NCBI GenBank assembly: GCA_002686115.1
Contig: NZAF01000028.1
Location: 1 to 22,280 of the forward strand
DNA: 22,280 nt
Direction of reading: 5' to 3'
Source of the DNA: Halobacteriovorax sp.
Lineage (GTDB): Bacteria; Bdellovibrionota; Bacteriovoracia; Bacteriovoracales; Bacteriovoracaceae
Every line of letters begins with the position of its first letter. Within the stretch, counting starts at the first letter, position 1. A model generated the notes under the pieces. It was not told where the DNA came from. It ran no database searches and saw only the letters and a program-made list of their open reading frames with translations. A program made the translations under genes and the position numbers. Below are positions 8,812-16,829 of the stretch, one piece after another.

Positions 8812-8833
8812 GAGATAAAAGTTCTTTTACCTC
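8812..8833. repeat. Inverted repeat between the addA-like gene and the Glt-like operon
   Basis: GAGATAAAAG and CTTTTACCTC are separated by two bases and pair at nine of ten positions (the tenth is a possible G-U pair). It lies in the 49-base gap between the end of the addA-like gene and the start of the beta-barrel gene. It could be an operator, a hairpin in the operon leader, or part of a weak terminator. There is no following run of T on the minus strand, so I do not call it an intrinsic terminator. Confidence 0.35.
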
Positions 8834-8850
8834 TAATGTTAACATTTCAA

Positions 8851-11800
8851 TTAGTTACTGGGTGTTGGATGGCACAAATTTCCATAAAGGCATGACTGAC
8901 AATGAGAGAGTTCCCGAGTCGTAAGGTCTGATAAAGTTACCCAATATTGATAGAGCTTTTCTTTAATTTCTGAGACTTTAATATGAGTAGACACAATTTC
9001 TTTTTGATCAATCAAAACAAGTGCTAGCTCTACACTGTCATTCATTTCATATTTTAATGAATGAAGTCCATATGCATATGTTAATAACTGATAAAAATAC
9101 TGTCTCTTATCATCTTCGTCACAAGTTCCTGTTTTAAAATCCCAAATTTTAGTAACTTTATTATTTTCAAGAATAAAAAGGTCAGGAATACCTGTCACCA
9201 TTTGTCCAAAAAAAGAAAACTTAATTTCCTTTTCACTCACTAGAATATTATGAGCTTGCTTCTCTTGATCTATAAGATCTTTAACAAACTCAAAACTTTG
9301 GAGATCTGAAACTTGAACATTACTCCCCTTAATATAACTCTCTATTTCATAATGAATTCGTGAACCTCTATCCGCATCAGAGACCCCAACTCTCTTGTTA
9401 TAGTTTATTTCATGATCTTTATAAAAACCTTCTAAATCTTCATCTAGCTTCAATATCTGAGAGAAGTAAAACTTCTTAGAGCAAAGAGCAATTAATGATA
9501 ATTTAGTCACAGATAACTCAGATACTAGACCTAAATCTATTTTTGTCTTTTGAGTTTTTATTCCTAAATTATCAATGAAATAAAGTGGAGCATTAGACTT
9601 CTTGTATTGTCCTTGATCAATAGTGTCTTCAAGTCTTTGTGAAGTCACATTCTCTCGATATAGTCTTAATGCCTGGATCCATGAGTCTTTACCATCGGCT
9701 TGTGCTTTTCCATGAGCACTAATATCAACCCACATTATTCTTTCGACGGCCCGAGTACAGGCCACATACAATAATCTTTTTGACTCTGAAAAGTCCTTAT
9801 GATCATTTAATAATTGCTCATAAATATAGTTAGGTGATTTATAAAGCTTTTTGCGACTATGATTTGGTGTCCACCTAAAAGATGATGGTAATTTTCCTAC
9901 AACTTCAGAGATTGGTAATTTTCTGCCGTTATTATGAACACCACCAAGAATCACATTCTTAAATTGTAATCCTTTAGAGGCGTGTGCTGTCATAATAAAA
10001 ACTTTTGGGTTATTCAGATAACTAAATCTTGTACTATAAGACTTAGACTCAATACCTTTTAGATAAACCCAGATCTCACTTAAATTATCTAAGCAAGTGT
10101 CACAAATATCTTCAATTCTTTTAAGGTTATTTTGATATGATGAATTCGCCACACCTTTTGAGTAGAGAAACTTAACAAAAGAATAGTAGATTCCAAGCTG
10201 GTCACAATCTTTTACAAAGTGATCTAAGGAACGATTCTCAAGGGATAGCTTTAACTCAAAATGAGTCAATACCCCTTGAAGATAAAAATTAAAGTAATCA
10301 TATAGTTTTTGTTCGTCACTTCTGTTTTCTTTCACCTTTATTAAATAGTCGATGATTGCCTTAAAAATTACAAGAATAGGGTCATCTGAATAAGGTATCT
10401 TAACTTGTGCTTGAAAAGGTATTTTCTCACTTATTAAAACAGCAATAAGATCTTTACTTGGTTTAAGGTTTTTATAAAGAACGCAAGTCTCTTCATTGTT
10501 CCACTCTTTGATCTGAGAGACCATGGCCAGAGCTTCATACATCGAATAATGAGTGGCAGATAGTCTTTTAGGGACTTCTTCATCTTCAAGATTAATTAGA
10601 ATATTCTTAATTTCACCAAGACCAGAGTCTTTAGAGTCTGGAAAAGTTTGATAATCAACGGGCACTGAGAATGAATCATCCCCTTCAAAACCTTTTCCAA
10701 GAGAAAAAATAAATTCAAAGAACTTATTATTGTAATTAATAACATGCTCTTCAGAGCGATAATTATTACTTAAATATAAGTTCTGTGGAATATTGGCTTC
10801 TGTTTCATTAAAAACCCCTAACTCTCCCCCTCGAAACCCATAAATGGCCTGTTTTCGATCTCCTACACAAAATATTTTGGCAAAATCATTTTTAGAGATT
10901 TTCTTTAAAATATCAAATTGAATCCAAGAGGTATCTTGATACTCATCAACAATAAAATAGTCATATTGTGAACTAATTGCTTCTACAACGTCTTCATGAT
11001 GGAGATCTTTATAAACTAAGTACTCTAAATCTGAAAAAGAACACTCTTCTGAAAAGTAGTATTGTTTTTCAATGTATTTAAAAAGCTCTAGAAGATAATT
11101 TTGCCATTTTAAAAATGCGCTATTTTCATTTTTATAGATGAGTAAATCTTCAAGATTTTTCTTAGAAAATTCCTTAAGCTTTTTCGCCTCTTCAACGTAT
11201 TCTTTGTAAATAGGGTCTATTTTTTTAGAAACCACTAACCTTCCAACTGAGGCAAATAAGTCACTTATCTTCTCCAAATTATCAATGCTTGGATCGCTCT
11301 CTTTAATACCATTTAATCCACTTAATAGGAGAAACCATGGTTTATCATGAAATTCATTAACCGATGTTAAATCGTATTTTAGATTCCAGAAGCTTTTCAT
11401 ATCGAGAAGTTCAAAGACTTCTTTAAAATACTTTTTCTCGTCAAAGGTATTTTCAATTGATTTTTTTGTCCATTCGTCCCTTAGCTCAGGAGAAGTGAAG
11501 ATTGAAAACATCGAATGAATAATATGCGACGCATTTTTTATGATAATTTCTTCATCTATATCATTTTGCTCGAACCACTCAAGAGCAAGAGCTTCAATTT
11601 TTCTCTTAATTTGGTTTTCATCAACTAATCTCATATTTGTAGGTGCTTTAATAAGACCTTGTCTGATTAGCTTCATACAAAAACCATGTATCGTAGTGAT
11701 TGTTAAAGCTCCCAATGAGTTCTTAATGACATCTGGTCTAGATGGAAAGTTTTCAAAACGCATAAGTACACGATTTCTAATTTCTCCCGCAGCATCATTA

Positions 11801-12015
11801 GTAAATGTCATCAATACGATTTTATTTAAATACGATTTTAATTTCTTTGAAAACTCTAAGTCAGTGAGCTCTTTATTATTTTCTACAAATGCAGATACAA
11901 GATAATGAACATGTTCAACAAGTACATAAGTCTTACCTGAACCCGCCCCAGCATTTAAAAGGACTCCCCCATTATGCTCTATCGCAACTTTTTGTTCTTT
12001 ATTTGGAGATCTCAA
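8851..12015 (-). CDS. addA: AddA/UvrD-type helicase-nuclease with an iron-sulfur nuclease domain
   Basis: A protein of 1054 residues from the preferred start that combines an SF1A helicase with a RecB-family nuclease for processing broken DNA ends. Visible helicase motifs are Walker A AGAGSGKT (22-29), motif Ia LMTFTNDAAGEIRNRV, Walker B VDEYQDT (about 354-360), motif III GDRKQAIYGFRGG (about 388), NNYRSEEH (about 418), motif V TAHASKGLQ (about 677) and motif VI LLYVACTRA (about 750). The nuclease shows H888, GIPD (D945), WDFKTG (D959, K961) and QLLTY (Q976, Y980). Cysteines 845, 1039, 1042 and 1048 form the C...C-x2-C-x5-C iron-sulfur pattern, more usual in AddB. The start is TTG at 12013-12015, overlapping the upstream TGA as TTGA and preceded by AAGGGGGG. 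A longer reading to a TTG at 12060 is possible but lacks such a site. It is coupled to the addB-like gene. Confidence 0.88.
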   Translation of the reverse strand: MRSPNKEQKVAIEHNGGVLLNAGAGSGKTYVLVEHVHYLVSAFVENNKELTDLEFSKKLKSYLNKIVLMTFTNDAAGEIRNRVLMRFENFPSRPDVIKNSLGALTITTIHGFCMKLIRQGLIKAPTNMRLVDENQIKRKIEALALEWFEQNDIDEEIIIKNASHIIHSMFSIFTSPELRDEWTKKSIENTFDEKKYFKEVFELLDMKSFWNLKYDLTSVNEFHDKPWFLLLSGLNGIKESDPSIDNLEKISDLFASVGRLVVSKKIDPIYKEYVEEAKKLKEFSKKNLEDLLIYKNENSAFLKWQNYLLELFKYIEKQYYFSEECSFSDLEYLVYKDLHHEDVVEAISSQYDYFIVDEYQDTSWIQFDILKKISKNDFAKIFCVGDRKQAIYGFRGGELGVFNETEANIPQNLYLSNNYRSEEHVINYNNKFFEFIFSLGKGFEGDDSFSVPVDYQTFPDSKDSGLGEIKNILINLEDEEVPKRLSATHYSMYEALAMVSQIKEWNNEETCVLYKNLKPSKDLIAVLISEKIPFQAQVKIPYSDDPILVIFKAIIDYLIKVKENRSDEQKLYDYFNFYLQGVLTHFELKLSLENRSLDHFVKDCDQLGIYYSFVKFLYSKGVANSSYQNNLKRIEDICDTCLDNLSEIWVYLKGIESKSYSTRFSYLNNPKVFIMTAHASKGLQFKNVILGGVHNNGRKLPISEVVGKLPSSFRWTPNHSRKKLYKSPNYIYEQLLNDHKDFSESKRLLYVACTRAVERIMWVDISAHGKAQADGKDSWIQALRLYRENVTSQRLEDTIDQGQYKKSNAPLYFIDNLGIKTQKTKIDLGLVSELSVTKLSLIALCSKKFYFSQILKLDEDLEGFYKDHEINYNKRVGVSDADRGSRIHYEIESYIKGSNVQVSDLQSFEFVKDLIDQEKQAHNILVSEKEIKFSFFGQMVTGIPDLFILENNKVTKIWDFKTGTCDEDDKRQYFYQLLTYAYGLHSLKYEMNDSVELALVLIDQKEIVSTHIKVSEIKEKLYQYWVTLSDLTTRELSHCQSCLYGNLCHPTPSN

Positions 12016-14324
12016 TTGTCCCCCCTTGTACAAACAGAATTCGCTACGCAAAAGTCGCAAACTTTTAAGTCAATTGGCGTCGCCAAGTAATGCTGATCTT
12101 CATTCATTTTTTCTATCGTTGTCTCTTCTAATTTATCATAGTCATTCATCATGTCAGAAAGCTCACTTTTAAACTGATGAACCTTTAACCCATCAAAGAG
12201 TCTCTCTACCCAAATTTCATCACCCAGCGTATATATCAATGAATCATCAAAGACCGATAAACTTATATAGCCCATACCGATGAGATTATGATTTTTTAGC
12301 TTTACTCTTTTTAGATAAAACCACATCTGAACTTTTGACAAGCTTTCAAAATCTTTCTTACTAGGTACTCCAAACGAAGAGCGTTTAAAATCGATAACGA
12401 CAATCTTTCCCCCGACTTCAACAATGAGATCAATTCGTCCATTTACGCTATCGTCTACTAAGCTAAGATCATACTCAAATGTAAGTTTTGCACCAAAGTC
12501 TTTTTTTACTTCTATCAATCTCTGAGTGATAAAAGATGTATAGGCTATAATTTCTTCAAGCGCGGAATCGAAAGTTAACTTCGAAACATAAAGATTATTA
12601 CTCTTGATTTCTTCACTTAGTATGTGACGAGCAAGTTCACGATGATTAACTTCCGAGTACTCAGTATTTTGCTCACAGTATTTTTCGATTAACAGGTGCT
12701 CTACAATCCCCTTAAGATCAGGTGTTATCGATGTCTCTGCTCTCACCAAGAGATTAATTCTATTAATATATTCATAGGCATATTTTCTGGGGCAATCAAG
12801 ATAGGACTGTATTTTCGTTGCAGACATCTTCCCTAGAACTCCCCCCTCAGCAACTTCAACGATGGGAGCGACCTTCTTCATCTGAGTTTCTAATTCAAAA
12901 ATCTCTAATTCAAAATTCTTAAGAATTCTTTCCCATTCAAAACTATCTTCAAAGGCGCCTTCTTCATAAATAAAAGATCCACCAGATTCAACAAAGTTTA
13001 ATAAATCAGCTGCAATAACCATACTTTCAAATTTTTTATTTTGACTAGGTCCATAAGCACTGAAAACACTTAAGATGTCAGCTGAATAAGGGCTATTATC
13101 TCTGAGGCTCTTATCGCTTTCGTAATCAATGAAAAGAAATGAATGTGGACCAAAAGACTGCCCAAGAGAATCTCGACTTAAAAATCTCACGATGGGATCT
13201 TTTACCAGACTAACAATTGATGTTCTAGGTAAGTCTAGCCCAAGAACCTCTCTAACAATTAAAAGGTCTGACCAGCTAAGTTTTGTATTTGCATCAGAAT
13301 ATTCTGAAAATTTTAAAATTAACTTTCTGAGCTCACTTAGAACTTTAAATTCTCTCATGTGAGAATCACTTAAAAATGAGAATTGTTTCTTTTCTAAGTA
13401 AGTATCAATTTCAACTTGAGTATATTCTTCTGACCAATTAAAGTCCTTAAAGAGACTATTAAAAATCGATCTCACTACAATAGAAAAAATATCAATATTT
13501 GTTTTCGACTCTAAGTTATCTCTTAGAAAGGAAGAAGTTTGAGTTAGTTCAGCAGATTTATTAAAATCAATAAGTGTGTAACTTTCATCTTTTGGCACAA
13601 TTAAATCTAAATACTCACTCAATCTACCTTTTGGTACTTGGTATGCTCTCACCTTGATTGAAGATGGCTCTTCATCAAACTTAAATTCATTCGTTGTTAA
13701 CCATGTCGGCCAATCAAATGTATCTAAACCGTTAAATATTTCTTTGGATAGAGGTATAACAATATCTGATTTTTCAGAAATACTCTTAAGCATATCAATT
13801 TGAATAGAATTCAAATGATCAAAACCCCAAATAATGAATCCTTGATCTTGTGAACCAAGATAATTTGTACCAACAAGTTCATAAGACTTTTGTTCATCAA
13901 TGACATTAGAGCTTTCAAAATACTGATAAAAGACCTGAAGTCCTAAGTAAGTCTCCTCTCCAATGTATTCTTTTATTTCCTCTGCAATAGCAAACTCAAG
14001 AGAGTAACTGCGTATCTCTGTAAATAAATCAAAACTATAACGAAAAGAGTTAAAGTCCTCACTTACTTTAAGTTTCCACAAAGTCCACAGCTCCATTAAA
14101 AGTTCGGACTTTGACTTTCGCTCTGCTTCTTCTTTTGGAAGGTTGTCTTTTATAAATTTAGATATCGTAATAGTTGAAATGTCGGCCATACCACTTGATG
14201 TGAAAATTTCACGTAAAATATCTGATTTAAGAGGACTTGGGGTTACGGCCGTCCAGTTCTTGTCCGTATCAAGCTCTTTATAAATAGAAGAAATATGATT
14301 ATCAAAAGGTATAATTTTAAGCAT
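12012..14324 (-). CDS. addB: AddB-like nuclease subunit with 4Fe-4S signature
   Basis: A 770-residue protein, short for AddB (over 1100 residues in Bacillus). The N-terminal half is a degenerate helicase-like region without a Walker A P-loop (the place reads TAVTPSPLKSD). The C-terminal third is a RecB-type PD-(D/E)xK nuclease: SYLDCPRKYAYEYI with C511, H543 in KGIVEHLL, GRID (D632), VIDFKR (D645, K647) and Q666/Y670 in SKVQMWFYLK. With C756, C759 and C765 (CDFCVANSVC), C511 completes the C...C-x2-C-x5-C signature that holds a 4Fe-4S cluster in known AddB proteins. The chosen start is the ATG at 14322-14324 with AAGG close upstream; a TTG at 14345 would add seven residues. It is the first gene of the pair and its TGA overlaps the addA start, so the two are probably made as a stoichiometric complex for double-strand break repair. 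Confidence 0.8.
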   Translation of the reverse strand: MLKIIPFDNHISSIYKELDTDKNWTAVTPSPLKSDILREIFTSSGMADISTITISKFIKDNLPKEEAERKSKSELLMELWTLWKLKVSEDFNSFRYSFDLFTEIRSYSLEFAIAEEIKEYIGEETYLGLQVFYQYFESSNVIDEQKSYELVGTNYLGSQDQGFIIWGFDHLNSIQIDMLKSISEKSDIVIPLSKEIFNGLDTFDWPTWLTTNEFKFDEEPSSIKVRAYQVPKGRLSEYLDLIVPKDESYTLIDFNKSAELTQTSSFLRDNLESKTNIDIFSIVVRSIFNSLFKDFNWSEEYTQVEIDTYLEKKQFSFLSDSHMREFKVLSELRKLILKFSEYSDANTKLSWSDLLIVREVLGLDLPRTSIVSLVKDPIVRFLSRDSLGQSFGPHSFLFIDYESDKSLRDNSPYSADILSVFSAYGPSQNKKFESMVIAADLLNFVESGGSFIYEEGAFEDSFEWERILKNFELEIFELETQMKKVAPIVEVAEGGVLGKMSATKIQSYLDCPRKYAYEYINRINLLVRAETSITPDLKGIVEHLLIEKYCEQNTEYSEVNHRELARHILSEEIKSNNLYVSKLTFDSALEEIIAYTSFITQRLIEVKKDFGAKLTFEYDLSLVDDSVNGRIDLIVEVGGKIVVIDFKRSSFGVPSKKDFESLSKVQMWFYLKRVKLKNHNLIGMGYISLSVFDDSLIYTLGDEIWVERLFDGLKVHQFKSELSDMMNDYDKLEETTIEKMNEDQHYLATPIDLKVCDFCVANSVCTRGDN
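12020..12027 (-). promoter_or_regulatory. Ribosome binding site that fixes the addA start
   Basis: On the minus strand AAGGGGGG is followed by ACAA and then TTGA, in which TTG starts addA and TGA ends addB. The strength and spacing of this site are the main reason for placing the addA start at 12015 and not at the TTG 15 codons upstream. Confidence 0.6.
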
Positions 14325-14325
14325 C

Positions 14326-14355
14326 TTGACCTTAACACTCCTCAAGTCGTAATTT
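14326..14355 (+). promoter_or_regulatory. Candidate promoter for hslO
   Basis: TTGACC at 14326-14331 matches five of six bases of a sigma-70 -35 box. An 18-base spacer leads to TAATTT at 14350-14355, a weak -10 match. It would put the transcript start roughly 35 bases before the chosen hslO ATG. It lies in the short divergent gap with addB. The evidence is weak and by eye only. Confidence 0.22.
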
Positions 14356-14383
14356 TCTTGATAGAAGTTCTACTCTCATGAAA

Positions 14384-14388
14384 AAGGA
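14384..14388 (+). promoter_or_regulatory. Ribosome binding site that decides the hslO start
   Basis: AAGGA followed by seven bases and then the ATG at 14396. The upstream in-frame ATG at 14378 has no purine-rich site before it, so the downstream ATG is preferred. Confidence 0.5.
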
Positions 14389-14395
14389 TAACAAA

Positions 14396-15232
14396 ATGTT
14401 AGTTGAAAGTCGCTTATTTAACTTTATTGATTCAAAAAATGGATTTGCCCTATCTTTTTTAGATGGCTCTAAAGTGATTAATGATCTTGCAATAATTCAC
14501 GATGTCAAAAACGAAGGTTTTTTATTTTTTCGTGATGCAACGTTATCTTCTTTACAACTATTAAATTACTTAAAGCCTGGTGAGAGCATGGGATTTTTCG
14601 TAGACTCTGATAATCCATATTTTAGATTTAAGCTCGAGCTTAACTCTTCTGGTTTTATGAGAACTCTTCTATTGCCCGAAAACTTCGATGAATTACCGAA
14701 GATTTTTTCCGGCAAGGTCAGAATTGTAAAAATGTTCCCAAATAAAGCAACTCCGTATCAATCAATTCTTGAAGCAAAAGCGAAGAACTTTAATGATGTT
14801 GTAAACGATATTTTAAAAGATTCGTATCAATTAAAGTCGATCGTCACTCTGTCTGAAGAAAGTGACCAATCATACATGCTTTCTAAGTTACCAGATATAA
14901 ATGTTGATAAGGAAAAAGTCGAAGATGGCATAAGCCTCGATGAATACCAAAAAAATATTCAAGATAAATTAAGTGAATTATTTAAGAAGGCAACAAGCGA
15001 GCCTGAAGAAATAACTAAAACAATCTCTGATTTAGGACTATCATTTCTTTCAAGCAAAGACATTACTTTTAAGTGTAATTGCTCAAGAGAAAGAATGCTT
15101 GGTGGTATCTTAAGCCTAACTGGCAACCATTCTATCGAAGACATCTTTGATGGTAAGGACTCACTTGAAGCTAAGTGTGACTACTGCAAAACAACGTACC
15201 TAATCACAAAGGATGAAATCAAAGGCGTGTAA
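14396..15232 (+). CDS. hslO: Hsp33 redox-regulated chaperone
   Basis: A protein of 278 residues from the preferred ATG, the usual length for Hsp33. It is a cytoplasmic holdase chaperone that unfolds and becomes active when its zinc-binding cysteines are oxidised. The N-terminal substrate-binding domain is divergent. The C-terminal redox switch is intact: CNC at 227/229 and CDYC at 261/264, that is CxC-x31-CxxC, very close to the spacing in the Escherichia coli protein. The linker before it (about residues 150-225) is charged and helical, as in the family. An ATG 18 bases upstream is in frame but lacks a ribosome site. The gene is divergent from addB and probably a single-gene unit, as a 94-base gap follows. 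The identification is firm through the four cysteines and overall plan. Confidence 0.88.
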   Translation: MLVESRLFNFIDSKNGFALSFLDGSKVINDLAIIHDVKNEGFLFFRDATLSSLQLLNYLKPGESMGFFVDSDNPYFRFKLELNSSGFMRTLLLPENFDELPKIFSGKVRIVKMFPNKATPYQSILEAKAKNFNDVVNDILKDSYQLKSIVTLSEESDQSYMLSKLPDINVDKEKVEDGISLDEYQKNIQDKLSELFKKATSEPEEITKTISDLGLSFLSSKDITFKCNCSRERMLGGILSLTGNHSIEDIFDGKDSLEAKCDYCKTTYLITKDEIKGV

Positions 15233-15267
15233 CCCACTGTATTCACGATTCTTATACTCTGAAATAT

Positions 15268-15284
15268 CTTCAAAAGTCTTGAAG
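15268..15284. repeat. Short inverted repeat after hslO
   Basis: CTTCAA and TTGAAG are perfect inverted repeats around a five-base loop in the 94-base gap between hslO and the small secreted protein gene. A competing pairing exists: TATACT at 15253-15258 with AGTATA at 15283-15288. No run of T follows, so a role as terminator is uncertain. The gap otherwise holds only the AAGGGG ribosome site of the next gene. Confidence 0.3.
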
Positions 15285-15326
15285 TATAGCAATTGAAAAC
15301 CTAATGTGGCCTAGTTAAGGGGCCTA

Positions 15327-15692
15327 ATGAAATTATTTTTCCTATTATTTATTTTAAGCGCATCAATCCATGCTAGCTCTATTGTCTGCTTTAAAGAGTT
15401 TGACGAAATTGAAGAAAACGAGATTACTATCTCAAAAGAGCTTAATGATGAGCAATGCATATATGATTTTATTTCTGGAGATCATAATATCTGCTTTAAA
15501 GGGGATGTTAGAGAAGTTGCCCTTATGATGGATAAGCTTGAGTATCATTGGGATAATTTAGGTTACATCATTAGAGATATAGAAGTAGTTTCCAAGAGAA
15601 AAAATCAGACAATTCATTATACGGGAATAGATCAGAAGAATTATTTTAGATTCAACTCTAAAATCTCGCGTTGTGAGAATGACAAAAATTAA
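15327..15692 (+). CDS. Small secreted protein of unknown function
   Basis: A 121-residue protein with a signal peptide (MKLFFLLFILSASIHA, cleavage before SSIVC). The mature chain of about 105 residues has four cysteines (in SIVCF, DEQCI, HNICF and ISRCE), enough for two disulfides, and an acidic first half (FDEIEENEI). I recognise no family. A good site, AAGGGG, sits four bases before the ATG. It stands alone on the plus strand after hslO and converges on the following lipoprotein gene; the two stop codons share bases. Signal peptide, ribosome site and even cysteine count argue that it is a real gene. Confidence 0.65.
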   Translation: MKLFFLLFILSASIHASSIVCFKEFDEIEENEITISKELNDEQCIYDFISGDHNICFKGDVREVALMMDKLEYHWDNLGYIIRDIEVVSKRKNQTIHYTGIDQKNYFRFNSKISRCENDKN

Positions 15693-16678
15693 AGATTTAA
15701 AAACTCTTTAAATGGAATTTCTAGCTCATTACTCTGCCAAAAAAATCGATTAAAAATATCATACGATGAATAAGTTCCACAGAAGTTTTCAGCTTGTGGT
15801 CCGTTTGCCCACACTGGAGAAACCATCGAACGCTCAAACCTTCTTAGATTAAGAGAACTCCTTCTCTTACTTCCTCTTAAAATTGGTTTCATAGAGTTAG
15901 CTCCGCTTAAAATAAATAGAACGTTCTGCTCTTCATCAACAATTTCATCAAAAGTTTTAGCAATAAAGATATTTAAATTTTTCATATACTCTAGAAAATC
16001 TTTTTTACGATTTTTCTTAATAAGGTTTATCAAAGTATAGTCAGTCATCATGACATATTTATTTTTAGACTTTTTAAGCTCTTCCCAAATCTTAAAGAAA
16101 TTATTTTCTAAAGAAGAAAAACATTCACTCGTCTGACATGACCTATCAAAGAGTCGTTCACCATTTTTAACATCTAAGTTTTCTTGATAATGAAAAGTCC
16201 CTTTTTTTCTCGAGCTTTTCACAGAGGAAAATACAGCGATATCATTAAAGAAATCTTTATTACACTTAGTGGCCTCATCATAGACTGAGTCACCATATTC
16301 TATATAGGCACTCTTATAAGCAAATGGTTTAAGCTTGCTCCAAATTGGTATTGACTGGTATACATCACATTTCTTTTCAGAAACAGGCACTCCAGTCATC
16401 TGCGAAACAACTGATGTATTCATATCCATCGATATCTCAGTTAAATTATGAGACCATATACTACCGAAGCAACTAAACCTGTTTACCTCAAGTGACTTCC
16501 CACCTGAGACAAACTTCTCATCCATAAACAAGAATTGTTCTTCACTTAATCCCGGAATGATAAGGTGTATAATACCTGCAGGTGTAGAATTAAAGCTATG
16601 AGACTTTAGATTGATCGTTTTTGTCCTTGCGCAGGATACAATATAGAATAAAATAGAAACAACAATTATTTTTTGCAC
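15689..16678 (-). CDS. Lipoprotein, possible degenerate alkaline-phosphatase-superfamily member
   Basis: A 329-residue predicted lipoprotein. The signal sequence ends FYIVSC, so the lipidated cysteine is residue 16. The start chosen is GTG at 16676-16678, six bases after AGGTG; a GTG three codons upstream has no such site. The end of the protein, SPVWANGPQAENFCGTYSSY, resembles the conserved tail of alkaline phosphatases (VPVFAxGPGAExFxGxYDNT). IIHLIIPGLSE and SVVSQMTGVPV could match the first strand and the nucleophile helix. The usual metal-binding Asp after the first strand and the His before the tail motif are not present, so if related it is probably not an active metal-dependent phosphatase. 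This is motif reading by eye and uncertain. It is transcribed divergently from the oxidoreductase gene. Confidence 0.6.
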   Translation of the reverse strand: MQKIIVVSILFYIVSCARTKTINLKSHSFNSTPAGIIHLIIPGLSEEQFLFMDEKFVSGGKSLEVNRFSCFGSIWSHNLTEISMDMNTSVVSQMTGVPVSEKKCDVYQSIPIWSKLKPFAYKSAYIEYGDSVYDEATKCNKDFFNDIAVFSSVKSSRKKGTFHYQENLDVKNGERLFDRSCQTSECFSSLENNFFKIWEELKKSKNKYVMMTDYTLINLIKKNRKKDFLEYMKNLNIFIAKTFDEIVDEEQNVLFILSGANSMKPILRGSKRRSSLNLRRFERSMVSPVWANGPQAENFCGTYSSYDIFNRFFWQSNELEIPFKEFLNL

Positions 16679-16829
16679 AAGATGCACCTAATTTTTTTAT
16701 TATTCTCGACCAAAAAAGTCGGACAAGATAAAATAAAATATGATAATTACTTATACTTATCTAACATTATAACGATAAACTATTATATATATAAGATATT
16801 AATTTTACCACGTCACAAGGGAAAAAATT
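16679..16829. promoter_or_regulatory. AT-rich divergent intergenic region, likely two promoters
   Basis: About 150 bases without a gene, separating the lipoprotein gene (minus) from the oxidoreductase gene (plus). It must hold at least one promoter in each direction. It is extremely AT-rich (for example TATTATATATATAAGATATT near 16781-16800), so several -10-like boxes can be drawn, but I find no convincing -35 partner. A ribosome site, AAGGGA, precedes the plus-strand ATG. Confidence 0.4.

Noticed and set aside
11540..11905. Plus-strand open frame of 121 codons antisense to addA
   Set aside because: The minus-strand frame carries helicase sequence throughout; the antisense product has no recognisable features.
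12016..12060. Upstream TTG start for addA
   Set aside because: There is no ribosome site before it, and it would force a 49-base overlap. The TTG at 12015 has AAGGGGGG at proper spacing and aligns with the usual start of UvrD-type proteins.
16707..16721. CGAC...GTCG inverted repeat upstream of the divergent genes
   Set aside because: Only four paired bases around a seven-base loop, which is expected by chance in AT-rich DNA.
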